Positions 23,973 to 35,385 of a stretch of 64,000 nt of DNA are shown piece after piece. The notes under the pieces are model-generated. The model was not told where the DNA came from. It searched no databases and saw nothing but the letters and a program-made list of their open reading frames with translations. The stretch is from Sarcophilus harrisii (lineage: Eukaryota > Chordata > Mammalia > Dasyuromorphia > Dasyuridae): NCBI RefSeq assembly GCF_902635505.1, contig NC_045428.1, forward strand, positions 216,932,301-216,996,300, given 5' to 3'. Each line of letters starts with the position of its first letter. Position 1 is the first letter of the stretch. A program made the position numbers and the translations under genes.

Positions 23973-24596
23973 AAGTCCAGCCCTCTTTGTAGTGGCCAGA
24001 AACTGGAAACTGAGTAGATGTCCATCAATTGGAGAATGGCTGGATAAATTGTGGTATATGAATAATATGGAATATTATTGTTCAGTAAGAAACGACCAAC
24101 AGGATGATTTCAGAAAGGCCTGGAGAGACTTACACAAACTGATGCTGAGTAAAATGAGCAGGACCAAGAGATCATCATATACTTCAATAACGATACTGTA
24201 TGAGGATGTATTCTGATGGAAGTGGATTTCTTTGACAAAGAGAAGATCTAACTCAGTTTCAATTGATCAATGATGGACAGAAGCAGCTACACCCAAAGAA
24301 AAAAAACTGGGAAATGAATGTGAACTGTTTGCATTTTTGTTCATCTTCCCAGGTTATTTTTACCTTCTGAATCCAATTCTTCCTGTGCAACAAGAGAATT
24401 GTTTGGCTCTGCACACATATATTGTATCTAGGATATACTGTAGCATATTTAACATGTACAGGACTGCTTGCCATCTGGGGAAGAGGGTGAAGGGAGGGAG
24501 AGGGGAAAATCAGAACAGAAGTGAGTGCAAGGGATAATGTAAAAAATTACCCTGGCATGGGTTCTGTCAATAAAAAGTTATAATTATTAAAAAAAA
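23973..24596 (+). mobile_element. 5'-truncated L1 3' end
   Basis: Opens at CCCTCTTTGTAGTGGCCAGA. The ORF2 C-terminus stays open to 24216 (residues like CPSIGEWLDKLWYM and RNDQQDDFRKAW), followed by the full 3' UTR and AATAAAAAGTTATAATTATTAAAAAAAA. It inserted into the minus-strand L1. Confidence 0.88.
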
Positions 24597-24742
24597 AATG
24601 TATTGGTCATCCTGCCATCTAGGGGAAGAGATGGAGGGAAGGAGGAGAAAAATTGGAACAAAAGGTTTGGCAATTGTCAATGCTATAAAATTACCCATGC
24701 ATAGAACTTGTAAATAAAAAGCTATTAAAATAAAAAAAAGCT
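24597..24742 (+). mobile_element. Very short L1 3' tail
   Basis: TGTATTGGTCATCCTGCCAT to AATAAAAAGCTATTAAAAT and poly-A. It directly abuts the poly-A of the preceding L1, as though it inserted into or beside that tail. Confidence 0.85.
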
Positions 24743-25195
24743 ACATCCCATACAACTTGATCATCACATAGTCTTATTGTTGTGTAGAGTGTTCTCTTTG
24801 TTCTACTCATTTCTCTTAGCATGACTTCATGTATGTCTCTCCAGATCTTTCTGAAAATCAGCTTGTTGATCATTTCTTAAAGAAAAAAATGATATAGCAT
24901 AACATTCATATACCATAAACTTATTCAGCCATTCCACAACTGGTAGGCACCCACTTACTTTCTAATTCTTTGCCAGAACATAAAAATGCTGAATAAACAT
25001 TTTTGCATATGTGAACCCCTTTCCATTTTTATGATCTCTTTGGAATATAGATACAGTGGAGATAGTGTTGGATAAATTGGTATGCACAGTTTTAAAGCCC
25101 TTTGATCATAGTTCCAAATTGCTCTCCAGAATAGTTGAATCAGTTCACAATTCCACCAACATTTAATTAGTGCTTCAGTTTTCCCAGAATGAGTC

Positions 25196-26705
25196 TATAT
25201 TCTTAAAATCTTATTAATTCTTAAATAAAGCTTGGCCTGTCTTTTTAATATTTAACTCTTTTAAAGATCTATTTATTTTTCCTGCTATCTCTCAACATAT
25301 AAAAAAAGAAAAAATGTTAGATGATGATAGGAAAGAGAAATAGAAAAAGAAAAGAATGTGCAGAAAGGGAAATTCAAAAAGGAAGGAAAAAAGAGGAAAG
25401 AAAAGGGAAGTGAAAAAAGTAATGAATGACAAGAAAAAGATACCATTTCCCAAATTTGAAAGGAACTATTCTTTTTTGGTAAGAAATTAACAAATTGTAC
25501 TTACAGGAGATTGGAAAGCTAAAAGGCTTTTTAAAGGAAGACCTTTATTTATTAATTTTAAAATAACTTTCAGACCATAAGGAAATAACTCAAAAAAGTA
25601 TTTTCTTTAATATATTTCTTATCAGCTATTCTATATGGAACAATTTGTCATCAAAACTGTTGATGAATATAAATTTACCCAATTGCTGGACACAATCCAC
25701 ATAAATGTTAATTGTTGATTTATACTGTCATCAATCCTAATGTTACTGAGATCTGTGTTTTCTACCTTTAAACTACCCTTGAGACACTAACGTATTCCTC
25801 AGTCTCCACAGAAGATCATTTAGTATTCCCAGAAATAGAATCATCTTTGTTTTTTAGTATTATAATGTCTGGTTCTTGTTCCAAATTCCTCTTGAATGAA
25901 ACATTTTCTTTTCCTCCTTTTTTTCTTAATTTTTCCACTTCTCCCTATAAGTTTTTTTAGGAAAAGTTTATTCCTTCCTTTTCCAATTATTCTAATTTAT
26001 TTTTCTACTTACTTTTAGAACTTAATTTCTTGAGTCTACAATATACAACCTATTTCTGTACTGTCTTCTTTTCAAGGGCTACCATTACAATTCATTCAGT
26101 TGAGTTGTATATACATGCTAATAGTCACTTGTAGCTGCTGTAAACTTGAGAGAACTTCAAAGATGTGATTAACTCTACCTTTCAGGAACATAGAATTCAA
26201 GGAGAAAAGAAAGCATTATAAAGGATTTTGAATTGCATAACTTTACAGATAGAATTGAACATATGAATAAGACTTCTAAGATATATCAGGGAGCCATCAG
26301 GTAGATGATGGCATTTTCCTTGAAGAAAAGATGAGATCTGGAGAAGGAGAAAGGAGAATTCTGGTGTTCTGGGAAAGAGCAGCATGGGTAGATGTGACAA
26401 TGAGACAGTAAAGGGGGATATTTGGATAAAAACAGCAAGGGAGAATAAATGCTGCATTAGGTGTGCAGATAGCAACATAGCTAGTCAGGCTGGGACAGTC
26501 TTTGACAAGCTCTGAATCAGTAATTCATTTTCCTAGATAAATAAGATTCATGATCAGTTTATAATCAGAGGACTGGCTGAGTAGTCATAGAACAATTTCT
26601 GATGTGTCACTACTTTTTGAGATTTCTGGGAGAATTATTGGAAAGCCTGAATTGAAGATGTTAATATTTTTCAAAGGAGCCATGCTGTTTTCAATTCTAA
26701 CAATT
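25196..26705. repeat. Unclassified low-copy block, copy 2
   Basis: Second copy of 14185-15722, same orientation and order. Differences are spread evenly with small indels, so the duplication is old. No open frame is conserved between the two. Confidence 0.8.
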
Positions 26706-27799
26706 CAAAGCATCATAAATTTCTGGAAAATATAGCTAAATGGAGGGTAGTAAATTCATTGAGACAGAAAACTAAGATCACCAAGAACCAATATGATGAG
26801 TCATCTGAAGATATCACATCCAAGAAACTAAGATCATAATTCCCAGGCTCACATAATTCTTTTTTTTCCTTCCTTAAAATTTTATTATATAACATCTACT
26901 TCCTGGTGGTAATATTTATGTATGTTTTATGCTGAATGATTTGCAACATAGCAACTCCTAATTTGTTCAAGCAAATTGATCCATTTTTGTAGATGAACTA
27001 TTCTGTCCAATTTTGTGCCTCCACCCATGGCCTTTCTCCCATAAGAGAAGTCTTTCTCTAACAATGTAACTCCTTTCTTCACCAAAACAATACAAAAATC
27101 TTTTCTATGTTAAAATACATAAATACATAAACAAGTATGTTAAAATACATAAATGTTTTCAAGATGAATACCATCTATATTCGGTTTCTTCAATGAGGAA
27201 TACAGTGAATACTAAATAGACTACTTATGAGGCCCTCCTCATACAATCAGCTAAGTTACAGTGAAAATTCATCTTGAGAAAAGTAGATACCTTGATGCTA
27301 AGAAATGGAATGGATGATTTCTATGGTGATGTCGACCACTGAAGTTTCCAGTTAGATCTGGTCAGGTCACAACATGACCTAGGAAAGTAACCCTGTAAAT
27401 GCAGTAGTTACCAGTGACTGAAAGGAATGCTTCACCCTTAAGGTCAATGGTTAGAAAGACTTAAACACCATACATCTACTATGCAATTTTGGCATCTTGG
27501 CAAAATTAGATAAGTTCATTCAATCAATAGGAGTAATTTCATCTGGACCTTGATTTTTAGCAATCATATTGGAATCAAAAGTGACTATTTCTAAAATTCT
27601 TGAAATTTTTATTTTCATTTTGGAAATGTTTTCCTTCTCAGAGATGTTTACTTTTTCAGAGGTATTTGTAGTTAGCTTTGCTCTCAATACTTTCTGTTCT
27701 AAGGAGTTTTCTTCTTCTTTGGGACAATTTCATTTCTTTAGAAAGAGAAATGAAATAGATTTCTAAGGAAAATAAAAAGCAAATTTCAGAAATTTATTA
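26706..27799. other. No recognised feature
   Basis: AT-rich sequence with no assignable repeat or gene. A ~30 bp imperfect tandem repeat (TATGTTAAAATACATAAAT, twice) lies at about 27105-27153. Open stretches here are short and T- or F-rich. Confidence 0.5.
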
Positions 27800-28110
27800 C
27801 TTTAAAAAAATTTCCTGCAGGAAAGTTTTCTGAAGACCTAACAATTTACACCAATAATCTTTCCAAAGAAGAACCTGTAAAAGTGCAATATGGACTTTGA
27901 AACTAGCTCCAAAGAGTACATTCCAAGAAATAAAAAGAGTTACTGCTGCAAAAGTGGTTAGAATGCCTACTTTATGAGGAGTCATCATTATAAAAAAAGT
28001 CAGAAATTAGTGCCAGCGCGAATTTATATATATATATATATATGTATATATATACATATATATATATATATAATATAGTGACAAGCATAGCAAAGAAATG
28101 CTTTTGAGCC
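27800..28110. repeat. Low-copy block matching 0.84-1.25 kb, with (TA)n insertion
   Basis: Shares GTGCAATATGGACTTTGAA and flanking text with 840-1250. A (TA)n/(ATGTATA)n microsatellite expands at 28024-28075 in this copy. Confidence 0.4.
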
Positions 28111-28439
28111 TGAAGCAGGAAATTTTCTTTAAACTCTACATCCAAACTGGGATTTATTTACCAAATTCTCAAGGACAAGAATGGCTCAAAGAGGAAATCC
28201 CCGAAAAGAAGATTCCAGAAGATCCCTTCCTTCGTTGCTTTGCAAATGAGTAATATGCAAGGACTTGGTAATATTGCCTATGATTTACACATTTTTTTTC
28301 CAATACTTTGAAAATTTTGTCTAAGGGTTTTCTTTTTCTTCTTTTTCAATGTTTTAAATGATTTCTTTTTCTCATAAAGTGTGTGTCTCTTGGGAAGGAG
28401 GAAAGACATAAGGAAAAATAGTGACAATTTTTTGAAAAA

Positions 28440-28800
28440 GATAATGTTTAATTTGGAGAAACACGTGCTATTTTCAATAGTCCAAGTAACTGCTAATAGT
28501 ACTCTGAACCAGGATAAAAAGAGCTTTGGTGAGTAGAATGCCAGAGAATGTTACAGAGGTAGATATGACAACATTTGTTAACTGATATGATGATCTATAA
28601 AAGTGAGGGAGGAACAAGGTCAGAAATGACTCTGCACCCAGAGACCTGGCAACTAAACAAAGTGAAATGTCCTCAATTGAAATAGCAAAATTGAATGGAG
28701 AGAGATTTCAGGAAAGAGAAATTGGATGTGTTGAGAATGAGATGCAGATTGAGTAATTAATTACTGGGATCCAGAACTCAAAAGACAATTTGCTTGGATG
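28440..28800 (+). repeat. Possible ancient interspersed repeat
   Basis: The text around ACAGAGGTAGATATGACAACAT and CCTGGCAACTAAACAAAGTG resembles 44600-44720 (AAAGGTAGAAATGACAAGGTTTGG) and recalls an ancient mammalian repeat motif. The family could not be named from the sequence alone. Confidence 0.3.
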
Positions 28801-28904
28801 TTTCTACCAATGAGTCTTCTGCAGAGTGATATTTAAATTCACCTAATGGGAGGGAGGAAATGAGCAGGTAAGAAGATAAAGAGAAGGAAGAGTTGTGATA
28901 CAAT

Positions 28905-29500
28905 ATACTTTCCAAACAAAGGCAAAATTATCAAGTTTCTTTGTTGTCTTCAATATTCATTTCAGATGAAAAGACCCTTTGGCATTGAAAGCCTGTAGAT
29001 TTTTGCAGAATTTGTGGTTTTCTTCAGTAGGAGGGAATGACAGAACAGGATCAAGGCAATGGGAGAGAAAGGATCATTTCAAGCCATGCTAACAATGCTC
29101 AAACTCCTGCAGTTATGTGAAACAGATTGAGCCAGAGACAGGGCTTCTCTTTATCTCTGTTGTCATTTGTGAGCACATTGACTACAGACCCAGATGGGAG
29201 GCAACTGAAGTCCTTGGTTTTCTTCAGTGGTATTATGTCTTGTGGGGATTGTTGCATTGTATCTTTCCTCTCCTAGAGATGTTCCCCTCTGATGGCTTCT
29301 CAGGAATTCCACTTCTCAGTTTTCTGAGCAAGACCAGGTTCAAATCTGTGGCAGGAGTGGCCGAGAGACTGGGTCAACTCTCAGGGACTGCCACTTTTCT
29401 GCTTGTGCCCCACATCCTACAAGCCCTAAACACTTGGTGCAGACAGTGTCCTTACAGCCTACAGAAAAGGAATAATAAAGGGCTTAACAGAGTTGATGAA
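28905..29500. repeat. Low-copy unit block a, copy 1
   Basis: Matches 51930-52440 and, after the L1 there, 53341-53400. Landmarks: AATTATCAAGTTTCTTTGTT, TATTATGTCTTGTGGG against GTTATGTCTTGTGGGAG, CCCCACATCCTACAAGC. The plus-strand open frame 29117-29518 (133 codons) is not conserved in the other copy and I do not call it a gene. Confidence 0.8.
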
Positions 29501-29599
29501 CAACATGAAAAGAAATGATCAGGAAAGAAAAGAAGCAGATACATGCCTCAATGCAAATGGCTCCTAAGAGTATAGCACATCAAAAACTCTCCTCCCAAA

Positions 29600-30250
29600 A
29601 ACAATTCTCTTGCTATCTCCAATCTACTCCACTCCTCTACACTTCACTGGAAGTTCATGAAACAAGGCAAATGCCACAGGTTTCCTCAGGGACAGGCCTT
29701 TCAGCAATCTCTTCATTCTGTTCCAAAAGCATTCACTAACCTCCACCACGATGCTCCATGAGGTGAGTAGGAAGCCCGAGAGCAGCTAGCCAATGGCTCC
29801 TGATGGGTTTGGGCTCTGGAGAGCTATGGGACAGTGGACAGTTCTACACACTTTGGGCCACTGGACTTTCACCTTCTCAAATTCTTGGAGGCCCTGCTTT
29901 CTCTCCTTCATCAGCCACACCCATGACCAATGCACTATGGGAGCTTTTCCTCTAGCCAGGCATGAAATGACTATTTCTCTATTGTGGCTTGTGGATTATC
30001 CTTAGTGACCAGGTTACCTTCTGTAGGTCTAAGCTCTAATGTGCTAAATCAACAGAATCCTGCTTTGCTGGCACTTGGTTGGGGCCTGGGAGGGACTGCC
30101 ATGGCCTGCACTGGGACTGCACGCAGGACTCCTACTCTAATGTCACAGACCCTCTCTACTAAGCTTCTAAGCTGTCTTCAGCGGAAAAGTGCTTTACTCA
30201 CTATTTTTGGGTGTTCTAATGCTCAATGAAACTTTGTTAGAGACATTATA
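29600..30250. repeat. Low-copy unit block b, copy 1
   Basis: Matches 32367-32830 and more weakly 46520-46660. Landmarks: AGGCAAATGCCACAGGTTTC, AGCTAGCCA(A/C)TGGCTCCT, CATCAGCCACA, CAATTGTGGCTTGTGGATT-type text. A consensus-like donor ATGAGGTGAGTAGG occurs at about 29757-29770 here but is ATGAGGTCAGCAGC in copy 2, so I do not use it. Confidence 0.75.
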
Positions 30251-30724
30251 TAAAGGAATTTGGAAAAGTTTGGGGGACAGGTTGGGTGAATTCCTGTCTT
30301 TACTCTGCCATATGGGCTATATACCCCAAAAAGATGAACATTGTAATACTGCAAAAGAAAACTCTTCTCTAATTCAGAATTCTTAGGAACAGTTGAGGGG
30401 CACTGATTCTTTGGGAATGCCCACAAAAACTCCATTTGTCATACCCCAAGTTGGAAACACTGCCCTGATGTCTTCCTACATCCTAATCACAATATTCTCC
30501 AATATCCTGGAGTTTTCACACAAATATGTGTTGAGTAAATCCTTGTGAAAAAAAATGGGGAAAGGAGCCATGAATGGGACTCTCAGAACGGTGATCTCTT
30601 AAGATTTCTTTAAAAAAATTTTCAAGTGGATATTTCCAGGCAGATTTTGTTACCTCTGGTTTCAATTTCTATGGAAAAAACAAAATCAACACTGTTTGTG
30701 TTGTAGGTGGGGACAATTCTGACT
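30251..30724. other. No recognised feature
   Basis: About 470 bp with no assignable repeat. It may be a diverged part of the duplicated unit. Confidence 0.4.
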
Positions 30725-31054
30725 TGGGGATCAAAAGTCTTGGATCTCGATTATTTTAATGACATAGTTGAGTGAATTGGGCATATTAGATTGCAGTTTA
30801 TCAATTATTCTTTCATGTGTCCCCTTTAACATTTTCTACATTAATCACTACCTACATAACATTTGTGAGAGGCTATTAACATAATCTATACTTTTTGGAC
30901 TGGTTTTTGTGTTGTGTGTGATTATGCTCTTACACATATTCAAAGAAATGTATCAAGAATTAGCCTTTTCCTTTTCCACTTACTGTTCAATTTTAATTCT
31001 TGGTATTATTCTTTTATGTTGATAATCTAGAATTTCTTCAAATTCAACTTGCCA

Positions 31055-31827
31055 TTTGTGATTTCCTTCACAAGCTAACTGTACAATATTACAGAGTCCG
31101 ATTCTTTTTGTACAGCAAAATAATGGTTTGGACATGTATACTTATGTTGTATTTAATTTATATTCTAATATATTTAACATGTATTGGTCATTGTGTTGGA
31201 ATCTTTTACAAAGTGTTAAGACATTTCTTTACAAAGTGTAAAGACATTGGAGTTGATTTGATCTGATTTTGGGCCAGAACTTGAAACAAGGTATTAGGTA
31301 GAACTGATTGAACAATGCTTGTGTTCACACCTTTAGAGAGCTCAAGTATCTAAGTACTCAATGGAGTTCACACGAGAATTCAGGGCTGGCTTAGTCTGAA
31401 TTCACACCTCTCTCAGGACCAAAGAGTACTCTGGGAGATAACCCAGAATCCCTCTCCCTCCAGAAGGTGGAGTTAACCTTTGGGAGATCACATAAATAAA
31501 GGGAGCTTTTGAAGGAAGCTTGAAGGACTTCTTCAGGTGGGACAGACTGAAGGTTGAGAAGCCCCGAGTCGGAGCTGACTGAAGGCTGAAGAAAGCAGAA
31601 GCAGAAGCCAAGGGCAAAACTGCAAGATCTCTTGGAGCCAGACAGAGAGTTAGACTTCAACTAACCGGGCTAATTTTGGAAGGAAGACCTCCACAATCCT
31701 GCCATCTAGGTGAGGGGGTGGGGGGAAGGAGGGGAAAAATTGAAACAAAAGGTTTGGCAATTGTCAATGCTATAAAATTACCCATGCATATACCTTGTAA
31801 ATAAAAAGCTATAAAGATAAAAAAAAG
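31055..31827 (+). mobile_element. 5'-truncated L1 3' end hosting a solo LTR, with target-site duplication
   Basis: Starts TTTGTGATTTCCTTCACAAG, an L1 3' UTR. It is broken at about 31192 by an LTR, resumes ATCCTGCCATCTAGGTGAGG at 31696, and ends AATAAAAAGCTATAAAGATAAAAAA. ATTCAACTTGCCA at 31042-31054 and 31828-31840 flanks it exactly. Confidence 0.93.
31194..31695 (+). mobile_element. Solo LTR nested inside the L1
   Basis: About 500 bp from TGTTGGAATCTTTTACAAAG to GAAGACCTCCACA, interrupting L1 3' UTR text that continues on either side. It has TG...CA ends, a TATA-like ACATAAATAAAGGGAGC at about 31490, and a 21 bp imperfect tandem repeat at its start (31205-31225 and 31228-31248). The flanking target repeat is short and imperfect. 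It is a fossil LTR of an endogenous retrovirus of undetermined class, with no internal part present. Confidence 0.75.
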
Positions 31828-32366
31828 ATTCAACTTGCCAGACATTTCAGGCTTCTCCAGAATTTTGGAATAACAAAAAATTAATAGAATAAATGTTCAA
31901 TGGGTATAAGCATCTCTTTTTAACTGTATGCATAATACATTCCATTTGGTATATTCCCAATAAAGGGATGAAAGGTACATAGCTGGGGAACACAGTACTA
32001 CTTCTGTAACTCGACAAACATACTGGCCCATTGTTTGCTACAGAAATTTAGTCATTATAAAACACAATTAGTAATGCAGAGAATAGCTTATATGCCATAG
32101 ATAGGCTAGCATACTCTCTTGTTGTATCATTTCTGAGTTTTCAAAAATACTTGTAAGACAAGCGATCCTTTTCTTTTCAGAGGGCTGTCATCCTATACAT
32201 TCTTTGACCTTGTTTTCTAGACAAGTGATACTATTCTTTTCTGTAACTGCAGTGTTTTCCATCAGAAAGTAAACTTTTGCCGAAAGAGAAAGTTAAAATA
32301 TAAAAATATATTCTATAGAAAATTAAAAGCAAAATGTTAAAATTAATAAACTAAACCTACTCTTTA

Positions 32367-32860
32367 AATGAGCTTTTATAAGGCAAATGCCACAGGTTTC
32401 CTTAGGGGCAAGCCTTTTAGCATCCTTTTCATTCTGTTACTATGGGATTCACTAAGGATCACCATGATGTTCGATGAGGTCAGCAGCAGACCCCAGAGTA
32501 GCTAGCCACTGGCTCCTCTTGGCTTTGGGATCTGAAATCTAGTAGCACAGTGGACAGGACTACACATTTTGGGACACTGGACTTTAGCCTTATTATGCTC
32601 CAGGGGGCCCTGCTTTCTTTCCCTCATCAGCCACATATATGGGCAACACATCATGGGAAAAGGAAACTTTTCCCAACAGCCAGGCTAGAAGTACATATTC
32701 CAATTTATCAATTGTGGCTTGTGGATTCTGTGTCTAACCTCCAGGATATCTCTCTGTATGTGGTCTGCCCTTGGTTTTGCTGCCCATCTTCAATCATCTT
32801 CCCTGCTCCCAGTTGTCTCAAGTTTGTCCTGCTCTAACTCAGAGGCTCTGAAGAATGAAT
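32367..32860. repeat. Low-copy unit block b, copy 2
   Basis: Second copy of 29600-30250, beginning AAGGCAAATGCCACAGGTTT. It follows block e directly, as in the third copy at 46.5 kb. Confidence 0.75.
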
Positions 32861-33130
32861 ATAGGCCAATTTGTGCAAGTCAGGCTGACCTAGAAAATTC
32901 TCAAGAGCTCTTTCTCCTGGAAGTTTTCTCTTCTGCCTTGGCATATTGTTTCCTGTATTGCCTCTATGAAGTCATAGATCTGCCAATTTTCATTTGGAGC
33001 AGAAAGATTTTGAAGGCTCCCTTGGGCCATGATGAATTAGGAAATTTATCTGATAAGTTGACTTCTTTATTCAGTGTCTTAAAGAATCCTTTTGTGTCTT
33101 CCAATGAATTTCCTATGACACTAGTAAAAT
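32861..33130. repeat. Low-copy unit block c, copy 1
   Basis: Matches 46990-47190 and 49190-49400: TTCTGCCTTGGCATATTGTTTCCTG-type text, CAATTTTCATTTGGAGCAGA against CAGTTTTCATTTTGAGCAGA, and GGCTCCCTTGGGCCA. All three copies have open frames in this zone, but they differ so much in sequence that I do not infer coding. Confidence 0.65.
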
Positions 33131-35183
33131 TTTTCTTTGTGTATATATGAGAACTCCTGTGAATGATGCTAACATTGACAGCTTCCAGTACAAGGCCGTA
33201 TTTCTTGAATCTAAGTCATCTTGTTTATGTTGTTGCTCATTTTGCCTCCTTTCCTTTTTTTAAGATTGATATTTTTGATTGATTTCTTGAATTTAACTGA
33301 GTGACATTTAAATGACACAGGATAGAGCAATGCCTTCAACCTCTCTCTGCCAGAGTCATTGAAATTCAGTGCCAAAAGAAAAGCCTAGACCACTGGGGAT
33401 ATTGGCCAGATGAGGTCAGATTGAAGTGGGTCAGTTCAGAATCTCCTGTGACTCATCAACATCTATGCATTTCCCAGGACCTGTTTCACCTGTCTGTGTG
33501 GCTGTGGAATAAATTGTTCTCATCTATCTATAAGATCTTTCCATGCCTGTGTTAGACACATCAATGGGTTTGAGTTACATTATGGTCTCCTGCAACATGT
33601 TTTATTCTTGTCTATTAAAACAGTATTAGTGGATTGTGCTTGTTGTACCCTATAGCTTATTGGAGTCAAAGATGAGAGTTGGATTGCAGGTAGACACCAA
33701 AGGTGAATGAATAGCCCTAAAAAGGCTTCACAGAAGGGATCCTAGTCCTCCCTGAACATTCTATAGACATATGTGTATATTGTGTGTTCAATTGTTTGAA
33801 GAAGTATCACATTGAAAAAGAACCATATTTGTTTGTTTTTTGGACCCAGGACAGAAAAGGGAGCAAGGGGCAGACATTGCAAAGACACAAATTCAGGTTT
33901 CTTTGTCAGGGTATTCTTTGGTGGTGGATGGTTATCCTTCCCTTTTGATCTTCACACAAAGAATAAACAGTCCCTTACCAATGCATATTAAACATGGAAT
34001 TCTTTTCAGCTCTGAGTCACAATAAATGGATTTTTAAGTCTTCAGCAATCCTCAATTTCTATGATACTGACTTCAGAGGTTTCCCACAGAATTTTCTATC
34101 TTAATAAATTTAAAAGGCTTTGAGCCAAGGAAAGATCAAGTCCAGCCTCAATTTGACAAACACAATCAGTAGAGTTTGTAGTCATTTAATTCCTAAACGT
34201 GTGCCCAGTTTGGTACACTCACTTGCTCTTTGTTTGTTAAAAAAAAAAGCCACTTAAGCCTTTTATTTCTTAAGTTTCCCTATTTCTGTAAGAGAGTTAA
34301 TGAGATGATCCTCTCTAGTTCCCTAGGTTGGGAAGATTAACTTAAGAAAAGGACAATCAAAGTATTATTGGATAGGATAGAATCAGACAAACTTATTGTC
34401 CACACAAAAGCTCCCAATTAAGGTATCTTCTTTCATTCACCAATAAGATTCTCAACATCTTTTAAGTTCACATGTAAAAGTTTCAGATTCTTTGGGAGTT
34501 TTTTTCAGAGTTGCAGCAAAGGGCAAGGATTGAGAAATTCAGGAGGCCTGGAGTACTTTCAGATTGGGTTACAAAAAACTTATAGCTATATCCACTATAA
34601 TAGATCAGGAATTTAAAGGGATCACTGAGAGGTATTGACTAACATGAAAATGAGCAAAAATGGATGGAGAGAGGCTGTATCAGGTAATGAATTCTCCTGG
34701 GGTCAGCCATTACACAATAGTTACTCATGCTGTAATACTGCCCAAGCCAGTGCCCCAAGTTGCTCACCCTATAGATCTCCATCAACCTCTTTTATGGGGT
34801 ATAGCATGTGAGCCTTGTGTTCCTGGCATTGTATCAGGACACAGAAAATAGGACTTATCTTCCACAGACAAAATTTTTTTGAGGCTCTTACTGTCTATCT
34901 TACTTGCTGAGGCTCCAGGGATATGGCGATACCAGTTTCTTTACTCTCAAGACAGTTATTCTCTTTAATTTAAAGATAATCAAAAAGTCCTAAATTGGAG
35001 ACTTACCTAAACTCAGGGCAGGAGAAAATCATGGAAACTTCATTGAAGTTACTGAGACTAATTGGACAAACACTGTGTCCAGAGTCAGTGGTCTCTGGAA
35101 ATCACAAATGCTGGAAGTGAGCAAATCCTGAAGGCCTTGAATCATTTCCCTCAAAGCCATCAACCTGAGTCAGAAAATGAAGT
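33131..35183. other. No recognised feature
   Basis: About 2 kb of moderately AT-rich DNA. I see no open frame over about 65 codons, no tRNA fold and no repeat I can name. Confidence 0.5.
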
Positions 35184-35385
35184 TGAAGTAGCCAGATGGC
35201 CACTGGAGAGAGCACTGGGAGTAGACTTGAGTTTAAAACCAGGAAGGTATTTAAGTAGGTTACCTCAGTTTCCATATGTCAAGCTAGAGAAGGAAATGCT
35301 GAACCATTCCAACAGGAAAATCCCCCAAAAAGTCACAAAGAATCAGACATGACTGAACATGATTAAACATAAACACATGGATAAG
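35184..35385 (+). mobile_element. Diverged SINE with tRNA-like head and LINE-like tail
   Basis: A degenerate head (AGTAGCCAGATGGCCACTGG, GAGTTTAAAACCAGG as B box), then TACCTCAGTTTCC, then a tail (GAGAAGGAAATGCTGAACCA, AAAGTCACAAAGAATCAGAC, ATGACTGAACATGATTAAAC). The tail type matches the SINE at 55345-55600. Confidence 0.7.

Larger units (their letters stand above)
23646..25190 (-). mobile_element. Minus-strand L1 3' end of an older type, interrupted
   Basis: The minus-strand 3' UTR (23646-23972; plus-strand text CAAAATCTTGTGTTCCAAAT, AGGTTAAACATGCATG) and the ORF2 C-terminus (24743-25190; plus text CATTCATATACCATAAACTT, AATTGCTCTCCAGAATAGTT) are halves of one copy. Two plus-strand L1 tails separate them. 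A related minus-strand tail is at 42580-43075. Confidence 0.8.
30725..32360. repeat. Low-copy unit block e, copy 1 (with nested insertions)
   Basis: Flanks of the L1 match 45620-46040: TTTTATGTTGATAATCTAGAATTTCTTC before the insertion, then GACATTTCAGG...AACAAAAAATTAATAGAATAAATG, then TTCTATAGAAAATTAAA. About 360 bp (roughly 31910-32265) has no counterpart in the other copy. Quoted matches are split because each is interrupted by substitutions. Confidence 0.8.

Noticed and set aside
29117-29518. 133-codon open frame on the plus strand
   Set aside because: The paralogous block at 52139-52440 does not keep the frame beyond short pieces, and no domain or signal is recognisable.
29757-29770. Consensus-like splice donor ATGAGGTGAGTAGG in block b
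   Set aside because: The duplicate at 32.47 kb has GTCAGC at this place and the 46.5 kb copy has no equivalent, so it is not conserved.
32719-33150. 143-codon plus-strand open frame in block c
   Set aside because: The three copies of block c are open in places, but the predicted residues differ too much and have no shared motif. No splice or start context supports it.
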